NCBI GenBank assembly: GCA_021209875.1
Contig: JAGYVD010000003.1
Span: 3,658,001 to 3,722,000 of the forward strand
Length of the DNA stretch: 64,000 nt
From: Rosellinia necatrix
Lineage: Eukaryota > Ascomycota > Sordariomycetes > Xylariales > Xylariaceae
Reading direction: 5' to 3'
Each line of letters begins with the position of its first letter. The stretch's first letter is position 1. The position numbers were made by a program, and so were the translations under genes. Below the pieces are notes generated by a model. The model saw only the letters and a list, made by a program, of their open reading frames with translations. It searched no databases and was not told the origin of the DNA. This document shows, in pieces, positions 29,674 to 40,609 of the stretch.

Positions 29674-31179
29674 ATGGAATCGATAACGCCTGTTATCACC
29701 TTCAAGGCAGGCAAATGTGATATCGAGGTCTGTCCTCCAACCTCTCTCCTCAATGGGTCCCTATGCTAATATTGACCAAGAGCTCGGAAAAACCGTACAA
29801 AGTCTCGCCTTCGCCCAAGCCCGGCTACATATATCTATACTACGAAGATGGTACACGCCAATCCCACGTTTGGCCTTTAGGCAGCAGTGCTAATACCACC
29901 CCAGATCTCATTCACTTCTGCTGGCGGGAACGATCTACGCCGCTCGACACGCCCGAGATAGACCTCGTCATGGTCCCCGGAGACGGCCACTTCGGGCCTT
30001 ACGCGGCTCCCGAAGGCGATTCCCCGTACACGAACGGTCGAATATTTGTCCTCAAGTTCGACTCATCATCAGCGCGTTACATCTTCTGGTTGCAGTCCAA
30101 AGCACAAGGCCCCCGCGGCAACCAAGACCCGAGCCATATAAGCCGCCGCGATAGCAAGATCGGTGAGATCGTCGACCTCTTACTACAAGGTGATGAAGTC
30201 GATGTTGCTCGGGAGCTAGCTGCGCTCAGCTACTACCAGGAAGACAGACATGACGACGACGGTGACGCAACTATGGGAGACTCGGAAGGCCACGGGGGTT
30301 CGAATGAGCCCCATGGTGGTAGCGGAGGCGCCGGTGCCGATGCCACGGGCGGCGATGTGCGGGAAGAGGGCGAAGAATCTCGGGAAGGCGGAGCAGATGG
30401 GGCGAGAGCGTAGGTGACCATCTATTCAACAATCTTACGGCGTATTAAAAACGGGGCAACGGTGCGGAAGGCTGCATGGCATTTGTTTACGGCAAGAAAA
30501 ACAATTGCAAGGAGAACATGTCATTATTCCTTTTGGCACCGTGTACTACTAGAGATGATTCTCAATAGGGACCATAACCGTTTCCTGCATCCTTTCAGCC
30601 TGCACATAATTCCTAACAGAACCGCTGCGCTAACATAGTGCTAGTGCCGCTTCCGGGGTTCCCGACGCGGCTGCAGCAGTGAGGAACTTCCTTGACTCAT
30701 TGAAAGGAGGCAGTCATGCGGCGGTGAACCAGGGGGAGGGCAAGCTTTATCCGCTCTTGTCGGATCTTCTCACACCACCCACAACTGTGCCCATGGCACG
30801 GACCGCAGCGGAAGAGCGAGTAAATCACCTCTTGGGCTTCCTTCCGCCCGCAGTCGTGGTGCTTTCGCAACAAAGCGACCATGGGAATCATTTGGCTGAA
30901 CCATCCGCGGATGCGGTAGAAGCTGCCAAAGCCGCCATGAGCCTTGGCCAGAAGAAGGCTCTCATTGAGAAAGTGTTGCGGAGTCCGCAGTTCCATCAGA
31001 GCCTAACTAGCCTTACCATGGCCCTTCGGGACGGTGGCTTACCAACCGTGGCTGATGCGCTATCCATCAAGGTTGAGAATGGTGGTTATATGAGAGGGAG
31101 CCAGATGCCGCTGGGAGGCGGAGACGCTGTTGAGGCTTTCGTCGAGGGGGTAAAGAGGACGGTACAAGAGAAGAGGTAG
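29674..31179 (+). CDS. RPN13: Proteasomal ubiquitin receptor RPN13 (ADRM1)
   Basis: Ubiquitin receptor of the 19S proteasome particle. Exons 29674-29727, 29781-30409 and 30639-31179 give 407 aa. The PRU domain (~1-115) reads MESITPVITFKAGKCDIE, KPYKVSPSPKPGYIYLYYED, QSHVWPLGSSANTTPDLI, LVMVPGDGHFGPY and GRIFVLKFDSSSARYIFWLQ. A Gly/Glu/Asp-rich linker with an ELAALSYYQE segment follows. The C-terminal DEUBAD (VRNFLDSLKGG, KLYPLLSDLL, HLLGFLPPAVV, KKALIEKVLRSPQFHQSLTS, ALRDGGLPTVADALSI) would bind the UCH37-type deubiquitinase. Thus both animal-type domains are present, unlike the PRU-only yeast protein. Intron 1 (29728-29780) uses a weak GTCTGT donor and CCAAG acceptor with a TGCTAAT branch; intron 2 (30410-30638) is 229 nt with GCTAAC. 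Confidence 0.93.
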
Positions 31180-31883
31180 ATGGCGGCAAGGTGGTTGGGT
31201 AATAGTGGTGGGTTAATGGTGACGGGATCAGATCAAGGCCGCGTTGTAGATGCTACGGTTGTGGGTAAGGCGGTGGAAACTTGCTTGCATACCTGACTGA
31301 CTACCTGATAACGCCCTACGTATGCCTATGATGTTGGGATTCGATATGACATCTGTGACTGTTATGTTGTCTCATGGTACGCGGCAGAGAGCCGCACGCA
31401 GCTCTGGCATTTAACTCGCCGATGGAATCCCTAATGGACGGATCTTTTATACTACAGCTAGGCGGGCTGCCAGTGTCGTACCCCGGCCATTTCACAGATA
31501 TCCTTGAGGAGGAGGGTAAGAAAGTGGGATTATCCATAAGCGCTTCGTATTACTAGTATTAATTAATTACCCATCTGATGTATTGGGGTACATCCCCTCC
31601 ACCTCCTTTCCACTGCGCCGAAGCCCCCTTTCCAGACTAACACACACAAAACACACCAAATAAACATCTATGAACAACCCGATACTCCTGCTATGATGCC
31701 TTGACGATCTTGTTCTATGACGGAAACCCAAACGCACGATTATCAAAAGACTCGGGGGTCAATCGGAGGGGGAGGAGGCGTGGCGGGGGAAATGAGGAGG
31801 AGGGCGACGAGAGGAGGAATCTGAAGAAGACGGAGAAGACGCCCATCATAGCGATCGAGCGGGCGCCTCCATACACCGAGCTC
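31180..31883. other. Convergent 3' intergenic region RPN13 / orphan
   Basis: 704 bp without a supported gene; G/A-rich near 31768-31830. Confidence 0.5.
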
Positions 31884-32591
31884 TTAGTACCAGCGCAGCT
31901 TCCGCTTCCACATCTCGTCTTCCTCCGCCAACCTCGCGCGCCGCGCGTCCTCCATGATCTCCTCCTCGGTGCGCACGCGAGGGGGCGACTCGCAACCGCG
32001 GAGCCCGATGAAGCGCCCGATCTTGCGGCGCTTTTCCTCTATGGGCATATCCGAGGACCACTGCCGAAGAAAGCGTGTTAGCCGAAACGGTTATTCTCTT
32101 TTTCTATTTTTTGGCCCCCCCTCCCCCTTCCGTTTCTTTTTCCCCTTTTCTTTTTCCCCGGATGGGGGGAGGAGAGGGGAGGATGGGGAAGGAGGGGGAA
32201 GGAGGATAGGAAAAGGGGATAGGAAAAAGGGGATAGGAAAAAGGGGATAGGAAAAAGGGGATAGGAAAAAGGGGATAGGAAAAAGGGGATAGGAAAAGGG
32301 GTGGGGGGAAGAACAGGGAATACTTACGTTAATGGGACATGGGTAGTGGAAAGTGTATCGGCACGGCGTCCGCTGGTGGTAGAAATGCGCGAGCTCCTCG
32401 AGCTCCGCGTCCGTCAGGAGCCAGAAGTTGAGCAGCGTCCCCGGGAAGGCGGGGTGCACCTCGCCCGTCGTGAGCTGCACCAGCGGCGCCAGCGGCAGCG
32501 CCATCTGCTGTATCTTCTGCTTGAAGGCGGTGCTGTTGGCCGCCCGCCGCCCGCCGAGCATCGTGGGCTGGTTCCACGCTTGGTTCTCCAT
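31884..32591 (-). CDS. Conserved small fungal protein of unknown function (146 aa)
   Basis: Exons 32591-32328 and 32060-31884. The start MENQAWNQPTMLGGRRAANS is followed by TAFKQKIQQMALPLAPLVQL, HPAFPGTLLNFWLLTDAELE and LAHFYHQRTPCRYTFHYPCP. The second exon reads WSSDMPIEEKRRKIGRFIG, LRGCESPPRVRTEEEIMED and ARLAEEDEMWKRKLRWY. I recall similar proteins in other ascomycetes but no function. The C-terminus is a charged helix; there is no signal peptide, membrane segment or known catalytic motif. The start ATG has A at -3. The intron 32061-32327 (267 nt, donor GTAAGT, branch GCTAAC, acceptor CGGCAG) contains a 14-bp minisatellite. The open frame extends upstream of the ATG, so an additional 5' exon cannot be excluded. 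Confidence 0.7.
32203..32302. repeat. 14-bp minisatellite (GGGGATAGGAAAAA)n inside an intron
   Basis: About seven near-perfect tandem copies on the plus strand, flanked by further purine-only sequence from ~32160. On the transcript strand it is a pyrimidine tract (TTTTTCCTATCCCC). Confidence 0.95.
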
Positions 32592-33633
32592 CTTGCGGTC
32601 GGCGACGTTTGCGAGGTTCCGCGGTGTTGGGTCGCCGATGGGGCCGGCGAGACTGGTCCGGAGGACGTGATTTTCTACTGACTTGCGTCGGCGTAGGGAT
32701 ATGTCTGCCTTGCTGACGTCTTGCTTGCGTGCAGCTGCGTGCTGGTTGTTGTCTGCTTTTCTTTTTTTCCTTTTTCTCTTCCCTGGTACGGGGGGCGTCG
32801 CTAAAGAGTATAAAAGAAGCTCGAGAGCTAGAAATAAATAACCGTAATAGGTTAATAGCAATATAGGAGGTTTGGGTGGCGGTTTTTCTCTTTCTCGTCA
32901 GATCAGGCTTCGATGTCAAGGGCAAGCCGCCAGCAGCTACAGGAAATGCCAATAGGATGATACGCCTCGGAAGAAATGAAAATAGGCGAAGGGGAAGAAA
33001 AAAAAAAAAACCTCAGAAAAAAAGAAGAGGCGTATCCTTTGCAGGAGAGAAGGAGCGCTTGGATCTATGAATGCTACGACTGTCGGGTTAGGAGATGGGG
33101 TAATCAAATGAGGAACGAGCTTGGAAATGGCCAACGTCCGCGCTGTCCTTCTTGTACATGCCAGAACTGTGAGTCGCTTTCTTTGTTACGCTGGGACGGG
33201 GAAGGAAGCGTTACTAAAATATCGTGGGTTCGCTTTGTCACTTGTCATTTTCTTAATAGAGTGGTGACTTGAAGGCGGACGTATTCGGACCTTGTCTAGG
33301 ACCTTGGTCTTCTTTCATACCACGAACATTTGATTGAAAGCCCCAAAGAAGTGTAGGATAACATATTTTTAGAGTTGAACGGATTGGGACGGCAGTATCG
33401 TGACAGGCCTTTATTTTTTTGTCCCTGGACCCAAGTCACACTGTGCCAATTAAAGTATGGTGGGAATAAAGGGGATGGATCGAGTCCACGAGCCATAATC
33501 AATACAATGCGTTTGATTAATGATCACAATTGTGACCTATGCTGCTGAATCCAGCAAATGGCCGGCTGCCCCTAATTAGGGCCACTCCACGACATGTCCG
33601 ACTCCTTGTATCAAGTAGGTTAAGATTTATTAT

Positions 33634-33665
<32 letters not shown>

Positions 33666-33729
33666 GAAGCTACCGAATACATGCGCCTCACTGCGCTTGG
33701 TGCCATTGGTATCCTTTACCCCTGCCCGC
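32592..33729. other. Intergenic region between orphan promoter and ORC3 3' end
   Basis: 1.1 kb without a supported gene. It holds an A11 run (~33000) and the (AC)n microsatellite. Confidence 0.5.
33634..33660. repeat. (AC)13 microsatellite
   Basis: Uninterrupted dinucleotide repeat of 27 nt about 70 bp downstream of the ORC3 stop codon. Confidence 0.95.
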
Positions 33730-36083
33730 TCAAAGGCCTTTCCAAGCAAGTTTAGCTACATGATCCGCCTTCTTCCTGCTCTGTTTGACAAAGCCCATTG
33801 CCTTCATTTCGGCCATTGAACGGTAGAATAGGATGAGCGCAGTTCGCTCATCCAGCCCATCCTCATTGTCCTCTCCCACAATTGCATAATACGCCGACCA
33901 GATGTCGGCAGCATTGATAAGTGAACCAGTCTCAAGATACAATTGATATAATATCGTAGTTGTCGGTAAGGTCGGCATAATCTGATTCTCGCTTGTCTTG
34001 CAACAAGAGCAACCAAGGTAGTCGTGCGGCTGTGATAAAGCTCGTTCTAGCACCGTTCGTGGCCGCGGGATAAACACATCCTTGGACGGCGTTTTTGAAT
34101 CATAGAGCCAGATCTCGTGGAAAGGCATATCATAGGCTCCGTCAATACACATTGTAGCCTCCAAATGCTCGAGAAGCCGGTCGATGAGATCGGTATATGA
34201 CTTGTCATAATCGGTGAGAGTCGCTGTATCCTGGCTAAGCTGCACCTTCTGGGCCACGACAGTTGTACGCAAAACCTTGCTCTGCCCGCTGTATTTGCTG
34301 CGAAGAGTATGACCCTTACTAGCACTGTCACTCCGCAATTGCTTTACGCCAGCTATGATATCAGATAATAGGGAGACAGTCTCTGGCGTTTCGCTTGCCC
34401 AGGGATCCATACCGAGACTCGGGTCGCCGTGCCGCATTGCATCTAATAAGCGGCTTAAATAGCCTTCGCTATCGCATGGCTCCATACGTCTGATCGACTC
34501 AAAAAACTGGCCATAGTGACCCGAAAGACTGACCCCGTGATAGGAGGCGTCCATGTAGAGATCGGTAAAATCAATGGCCAACGTCTTACAAGTAGTAAGG
34601 ATCTTCAAGATGCGTAGTAGTTTGATAACCCACCGGCCCCGCTCCCGAAGACAGTCTACTAGATGATTAATAAATTTACTGTCGTCATCCAAAAGTTGCC
34701 TGGCTTGAATAATATTTCTGTTTTCGATGGCGTTCTGTACAGTTTGGCGAAAGGACGGCAAGCACCGTAATATTTCGAGATGTTCAGGCTGGACGGTATC
34801 CGAGTTTGCCCCGTTCGGCACCAAAAAGCTCAAAGGGTTTGCGTAGAAGTGACACATATACGCATACTGCTCATTTTAGCCCTGAAATCATAACCAGAGG
34901 CGCTAGAACGACTCACCTTCAAAGACCTTACGAAATCCGGGATGCTTGACACTTGTTCGCGTTGGCGCTCTAGGAGACTACCGACAAGGTTTGGGCCTAA
35001 TAATAGCGGTGCTTCGGAATGAGCTACGGCAGCCTTGAAGATTTTATCAATGATAGAGGTCGTTTGCTCAACATCAAATTGGTCTCCGTAAAGGTTCTGA
35101 CAGGTCGATTTTAGCAGCCGCGCCTCGAATAACTCGACTGACGTAGCAACCCCAAAGAGGAAGGCCAAAGGGATGCGGTCAAGCCATGAACTACAAGATG
35201 AATCAGCCTCCGCGCAAGAGTGCCCATGATGAACGTAGTTTACCTCAGTAGTGAGATTAGATCCGATAATAGGGCACTATCGAAAGCCTCGCTGTCCTGG
35301 AAGGCTATGATGACAAGGTTACGCCGCGGCGCAAGCTTAAGATGTGCATAAAGCGCTTCGAGATCATAGTTTAAGAATTTGCGACCCTGTGACTAAATTA
35401 GCGGAGACTACATTATGTTTTTCTTCATCACAGCACTTACATCTTTACTGGTTGTCGAGTCCAGATCATCTTCATCAGTGGACTCCTGCGAAACAACATC
35501 ATGGATAATCTTTCGCAAGACTGCCCTCAAATTCGAAGCGTCCCCTGATCGTAGTCGTACAGCGTGGGCGCTTGCTGTATGCCGTAACGTATCCGAGAGC
35601 TGCTCGAAGAGAAGGTCTTGTGATGCTATGTTTGGCCCCGTTATAATGAAGGCGGCTGGGATTTTGCCTTCTGGAGTATGGCTGGGGGCATTTTGCACAA
35701 ATGATGTGACCTGCTGCAAAGTAATCTGGTTTGTATCCCGAAGAATGCCCCGAATGCGAGAGTCTATAACCGACCACAAGCTCTCGAACATCTCTTGCCT
35801 GAGTCTCATAGCCTGTTCCGACTCGGCGCCCTGAAGCAGGCGTTGAAAGGAACGGGCCCTTCCTCGTATTGTTCTACGAGAACCAGCCTTATCTGGCTTT
35901 TTCGACATCCTCCTCCGTTTGGTAGGGCGGCTTGTCTCGTCGGGATCCCCCGACGGATCGAAAATGTAGGCGGCCTAGGGAGTCTTGTTAGCGAGATATA
36001 CAGGGCAAAGCTGCGGGCTGGGGCTGGTTGACATTATGTAGTTTTTCTTCATAGAACTCATCAAACCGTTCGAAAGTGGCCAT
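33730..36083 (-). CDS. ORC3: Origin recognition complex subunit 3
   Basis: Subunit of the nuclear complex that marks replication origins and loads MCM helicase. Exons 36083-36033, 35974-35441, 35392-35244, 35190-34917 and 34866-33730 give 714 aa. Recognisable Orc3 features are the short start MATFERFDEFYEEKLHN joined to AAYIFDPSGDPDE and the basic TSRPTKRRRMSKK. A non-catalytic AAA-like part follows (IPAAFIITGPNIASQDLLFE, LAPRRNLVIIAFQDSEAFD, DRIPLAFLFGVATSVELFEA, QCHFYANPLSFLV-like YAYMCHFYANPLSFL). The winged-helix C-terminus contains MPFHEIWLYDSKTPSKDVFI, RALSQPHDYLGC and TLPTTTILYQLYLETG, typical of the family. The first intron has a non-standard GTCAAC donor but an ideal GCTAAC branch; the other introns are 48-53 nt, close to the lower size limit. 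The gene is divergent from the PPR gene. Confidence 0.93.
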
Positions 36084-36542
36084 TATTCAATTATTCAATA
36101 GCAACGGCTTGTCCTTCGCCGAGCTGTATGGCATTTGTGTGTGGTTTGGCTATTAGTTAATGAGGGGTGCGATGAGGTGCGATGAGGCGCGATGAGGCGC
36201 GACAACCCCCCAGTCAATCCACGATTACCTAAGCAGCGTATACCTAAGGTACCTAGGTACATGACGCGCCGACTAGCGTGGGGCTTTTGGGTACTTATGC
36301 CGATGAATGCCTTAAGTAGCGCTCTACGTTGCAAACATGCCGAAATACCCCAACATGCCCATCTAGGTAGGTACCCATTGCCCGATAACGTTCCTACCCA
36401 GGCGCCCATCTAGGTAGTTCTTCAAAAGGTAGTCAGTTATCTTTTGTGATATCACTGTGCCTTGGACATTTTCTGCTTGCAATCGACCTACCTGGAGTAT
36501 GACCCTTGAGCCGTTGCCAGGCCTTGATCCCGTCCAGGCGTC
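36084..36542. other. Bidirectional promoter ORC3 / PPR protein
   Basis: 459 bp. It contains a triple GATGAGG(C/T)GC direct repeat at ~36170-36200 and AGGTA/TACCT motifs at 36239-36420. Confidence 0.6.
36239..36420. repeat. AGGTA/TACCT motifs in the ORC3/PPR promoter
   Basis: ATACCTAAGGTACCTAGGTAC near 36240 (20-nt core palindromes) and CATCTAGGTAGGTACCC / CATCTAGGTAG further right. Confidence 0.6.
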
Positions 36543-38951
36543 ATGCCCCCTCGACCGGCCCTTTTCGAGTCCACCGCACGTAAATTTGTCTGCAACTCTT
36601 GTCTGTCTGCTCTTCGCAATCGATCGACTTCGAGATCTTGGCCGATCCGACAATTGTCATCCCAAGCCACCAATGCGCTCGCGCCCACCCAGACGAAGCG
36701 TCGGACCCCCGAACAAGATGCTGAGCGCTTGAAAACATTAGAGGCCCTCGGCCTCCTAAAAGATAGTTCGCAAAAGGCTACTGTGAACTTCTTTGAACAA
36801 AGGGATGATGGCAATGTACGACGGATACAGAACGCAGACGAGTTCGGCAAGACGTTGGCTGACCCGGGAGGCGATCTCGATGCTCGTCTCAAGGAGTTCG
36901 AGGACCAACTCCGAGGCGTGACGGATATGGCCAAAGCGATAGAGCAGATGGGCGGTAAGGAGGAGGCCGACAAGCTGCGAAGGCAATTCGCTCGCGACTC
37001 CGATGACAACGCCGGCGGTCCGCTGGAAGCAACCGACAACGAGTCGCTATCTTCGTTGGCAATCCCGATAAATGGCCTGAACGGCAATCGGCAGGATCGC
37101 ATCCACCGGCTGAACAATTGGATAAGGCGTTATAGCAGGGCCCGGGAGAAAGACGATGTGTTGCCTAAGGATATACAAGGCCTTTGGAAGGCGTATTCTG
37201 CTGCTCGCACAACCATGTCTGACCGATGGCATACCGTTCCAGCCCCAGCTTGGGACACATTGTGGCAGGGCCTTTCGGCCGAGCATGCGTTTAATATAAA
37301 CCGCATGTCACATATCTACGCCCTCGCCAAGGACATGCAACAGGCTGGCGTTGCTTTGCGGCCCGAGCAACAGATTCTGGCCCTCGAGGCTATATTTGTC
37401 GATGGTTGGGAGAATGAGGCTATTGAAAACCATCGGCGTCATGTTTCAACACTCGGCGTGGATCCAGAGACCTTTGTGCCATTTTGGCAACTGGGGCTAC
37501 AAATGTACTGCCGTGTTGGGGACCTCGAGCGAGCTCAACGTATAGCAACCACGATTCTGGAATCTTCTTACGAGATCGACCCCCGATTTATGCGGCCTAT
37601 TATTAAGTTATGTGCCGAAACCCCTGCGGCGATAGAGATCGGGTTCAAACTCTACCGCGATCTGCGAGCTAGTCTTGGAGATTCGATGACCATAGAAGAC
37701 TATGATACCATAATATCATACTTTTTAACATCTGGAAACACCGAACATGCCCTCTTTATCTTCGTGGATATGATGAAATCGGGGTCTGTCGACCTGGTGG
37801 GAGCTCACCGGTACCCACCTAGCATTGCAAATCCTTTTTTCTTTGGCAAGTGGTTGAAGCGACTCATCGGCGCAGGGGACCTTGATGGAGCATTCAACGT
37901 CCTCTGTTTCATGAGATCACGGAGTATTACGCCGCGGGCGATACAGGTGAACGGGCTCATTGGGGCGTGGCTTCGATCCGGAGCCGCTGATGATACGCAA
38001 AGAGCAGAGGATGTTGCATGGGCGATGATCAATACCCGCATACAATTTACAGAATTAAGAAGAAGAAAAGCAAAACTACCCAACGTAAACTTATACCCAT
38101 CCGGCGACGGATGGCCACGAGCGACTTTGGAGACTTTCAGTCTACTCGCAGAAAATTACAGGGAGCGAAGCCTTACAGTGAAGATGGGGTCTTTGTGGCA
38201 GTCTTTTCAGCAGGCTGAAATTGCTCCCGACTCATTCATGTTGAATCAGCTGCTCATATCTCTCCTCCAAGAAGGAAGAGGCGAGACTGTGCTACCCACC
38301 TACCAAGACATGATCAAGCAGTTTAACTTGAAGCCGGATTCACATACTTTCATGACTCTCTGGCAAGCCCTACCTGCCAATCGATTTACCCAGATACCGC
38401 CCAAGGACCTGGATCAGGAGGTCGCTAGAACTCGGGCTTTATTTGCTGAAATGATGAAACATATCTCGGTCTTGAGGTCCGAGAACGACATTGAGGTGTA
38501 TCCTTTCTTGGCGAGGACCATTTTGCATTCGTTCCGTCGAATTCAAGACCGCGCTGGTCTTCTCCTAGCCTACCGTGCACTCCGACGAATCCACGATTAC
38601 AATCCGCCCGACATGGTAGTCTTTGAGATGCTAATCGGAACCTTGGATCTCAAAAGACTTGCTGCTAAACCCCGGGAAGGTACTAAGCTTATCCGAGTGA
38701 GAGCAAGTCTTGATGATTTTTTGGCGCATCGGTACCAGGAGCTTGTGAAGTCTGGGGAGATCAACGATAACGAGGATATGCCACTGGAGAGAAGGGTTGA
38801 AGAGACAGGTAACTACTTGGAACTTCAACTGGAGGAGTCCTTCTCTGATACGGAGGAGACCGATGCGCAGCGTCTGGCTGTAAAAGCTGCTGAGGAGATG
38901 GGCCTATATACTCAGGTCTCTCAAGCGGTAGAGAGTTCCGGTGATGTATGA
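36543..38951 (+). CDS. Mitochondrial pentatricopeptide-repeat (PPR) type protein
   Basis: Single-exon gene, 802 aa. The N-terminus MPPRPALFESTARKFVCNSC ... RSTSRSWPIRQLSSQATN is a mitochondrial presequence. An acidic coiled region follows (PEQDAERLKTLEALGLLKDS, LDARLKEFEDQLRGVTDM). The rest is helical repeats; the clearest PPR is TIEDYDTIISYFLTSGNTEH / ALFIFVDMMKSG (~380-412), with further ones such as DSFMLNQLLISLLQEGRGE and SHTFMTLWQALP. Such proteins bind organelle RNA and act in mitochondrial mRNA maturation or translation; the exact target cannot be read from the sequence. Size and architecture recall fungal Cya5/Pet309- or complex-I-assembly-like PPR proteins, but I do not assign an orthologue. 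The C-terminus is acidic. It is one of the few intronless genes in the window. Confidence 0.75.
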   Translation: MPPRPALFESTARKFVCNSCLSALRNRSTSRSWPIRQLSSQATNALAPTQTKRRTPEQDAERLKTLEALGLLKDSSQKATVNFFEQRDDGNVRRIQNADEFGKTLADPGGDLDARLKEFEDQLRGVTDMAKAIEQMGGKEEADKLRRQFARDSDDNAGGPLEATDNESLSSLAIPINGLNGNRQDRIHRLNNWIRRYSRAREKDDVLPKDIQGLWKAYSAARTTMSDRWHTVPAPAWDTLWQGLSAEHAFNINRMSHIYALAKDMQQAGVALRPEQQILALEAIFVDGWENEAIENHRRHVSTLGVDPETFVPFWQLGLQMYCRVGDLERAQRIATTILESSYEIDPRFMRPIIKLCAETPAAIEIGFKLYRDLRASLGDSMTIEDYDTIISYFLTSGNTEHALFIFVDMMKSGSVDLVGAHRYPPSIANPFFFGKWLKRLIGAGDLDGAFNVLCFMRSRSITPRAIQVNGLIGAWLRSGAADDTQRAEDVAWAMINTRIQFTELRRRKAKLPNVNLYPSGDGWPRATLETFSLLAENYRERSLTVKMGSLWQSFQQAEIAPDSFMLNQLLISLLQEGRGETVLPTYQDMIKQFNLKPDSHTFMTLWQALPANRFTQIPPKDLDQEVARTRALFAEMMKHISVLRSENDIEVYPFLARTILHSFRRIQDRAGLLLAYRALRRIHDYNPPDMVVFEMLIGTLDLKRLAAKPREGTKLIRVRASLDDFLAHRYQELVKSGEINDNEDMPLERRVEETGNYLELQLEESFSDTEETDAQRLAVKAAEEMGLYTQVSQAVESSGDV

Positions 38952-39451
38952 GATGAAGACCCAGTGTAAATATAAAATATGTATTATTTATGATGCTCCC
39001 TCACCTAATTAGACGTCAAAGATACATTGCAACGGGAAAAAACAAACAAAATGCACATATGATCTAGAGGCGATTCTTACGGCCAAGGTGTGGCTGAATG
39101 CTGTCTACAAGTAAAAGGTGGAGGTACTTAGGTACCAAGACGAGGAAGTACCTACATAAGTACCTAGATACCTAGGTAGGTACTTCACCTAGATTAGACG
39201 TTAATACTACTACTACTACTAGGTAGGTACTTACATATAAATGGTAGGTACCATACTAAATTAGGGAGTATGTATGACGGGGACCGAGAAGCCCTACCTT
39301 GAGAAGAGTGGGGCACACAAAGTATTACTTGGGAAAATTTGTGGTTCAATTGCGACTTCAACTTTTCGCAACCAAACCAACATCTCCCCAATTACACCCC
39401 ATTGAGAGATACAGCTGGCTTTAAATATCCTAACTTCAAAAATAAGAAGAC
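38952..39451. other. Intergenic region / promoter of P0
   Basis: 500 bp between the PPR stop and the P0 start. It carries AGGTA/TACCT motifs and a (TAC)5 run (39113-39248). No gene is supported. Confidence 0.6.
39113..39248. repeat. AGGTA/TACCT motifs plus (TAC)n upstream of P0
   Basis: GTACTTAGGTACC, AAGTACCTAGATACCTAGG, TAGGTACTTCACC and a TACTACTACTACTACTAGG stretch near 39207. Confidence 0.65.
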
Positions 39452-40609
39452 ATGGGAGCCAGCAAGGAAAAGAAGGCGGAATACGTGTGTATGCCCCTTC
39501 CTGATCGACTTCTTGTGCTAACCGAGACGCGGTTGCGATAGTTCCCCAAGCTCAAGGCCCTGCTTGAGGAGTACAAGTCCATCTTCATCGTCACCGTCGA
39601 CAATGTCAGCTCGCAGCAGATGCACGAGGTGCGGCAGTCGCTCCGAGGCGAGGCTGTCGTGTTGATGGGCAAGAACACCATGGTATGTGCAGCGCCGGCG
39701 CTGGTTCGCCGTCATTCCCTCGCGATTGTCCTTGGTCGCTCCTAGACCGGGACTGGTTGGCTAACCGCCTTAACTCCTGCAGGTGCGCCGAGCCCTGAAG
39801 ACCTTCATTGCCGATACCCCCGACTACGAGAAGCTCCTGCCCCACGTCAAGGGCAACATCGGTTTCGTCTTCACCAACGGCGACCTCAAGACCATCCGCG
39901 ACAAGATCCTCGCCAACAAGGTTGCTGCTCCCGCCCGTGCCGGTGCCGTCGCCCCCGGCGATGTCTGGGTCCCCGCCGGCAACACCGGTATGGAACCCGG
40001 CAAGACCTCTTTCTTCCAGGCTCTCGGTGTCCCCACAAAGATTGCTCGTGGTACCATCGAAATTACAACCGATCTCAAGCTCGTCGAGGCCGGTAACAAG
40101 GTCGGTCCCTCCGAGGCCACCCTGCTGAACATGCTCAACATCTCCCCCTTTACCTACGGTCTCGGCGTTGAGCAGGTCTACGATGAGGGTAACTCTTTCG
40201 GCCCCGAGGTTCTGGACATCAGCGAGGATCAGCTCCTCAAGACCTTCTCCAGCGCTGTTACTACCATCGCATCGCTCTCCCTGGCCATCAACTTCCCCAC
40301 CCTACCTTCCGTCATTCACTCCATTGTGAACAGCTACAAGAAGGTTCTGGCCGTTGCCATTGAGACCGAGTACAGCTGGCCTGAGATTGTTGAACTGAAG
40401 GACCGCGTCGCCAACCCCGACGCTTACGCCTCCGCCGCTCCTGTTGCGGCCGCCGCGACTGAATCCAAGGCCGATGCTCCTGCTGAAAGCAAGGACGATG
40501 AGGATGCCGAGGAATCCGGTGATGAGGGCTTCGGTGGTCTCTTGTATGTTTCCCCCTATTATGAAATTTCTAGCCGGCTTCTTCTGACTAACCTACCTCC
40601 AGTGACTAA
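39452..40609 (+). CDS. RPP0: 60S acidic ribosomal stalk protein P0 (uL10)
   Basis: Base of the ribosomal stalk that recruits translation GTPases through P1/P2 dimers. Exons 39452-39484, 39542-39682, 39783-40543 and 40603-40609 give 313 aa. The start is [20 protein letters not shown], then [40 protein letters not shown] and [20 protein letters not shown]. The Ala-rich hinge ([20 protein letters not shown]) leads to the stalk tail [13 protein letters not shown]. The last exon contributes only the end of Phe, Asp and the stop codon, so correct splicing of the 59-nt final intron (40544-40602) is needed to produce the conserved FD terminus. Codon use is strongly biased to C-ending codons (GCC, GTC, AAG, ATC), as in highly expressed fungal genes. 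Confidence 0.96.
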
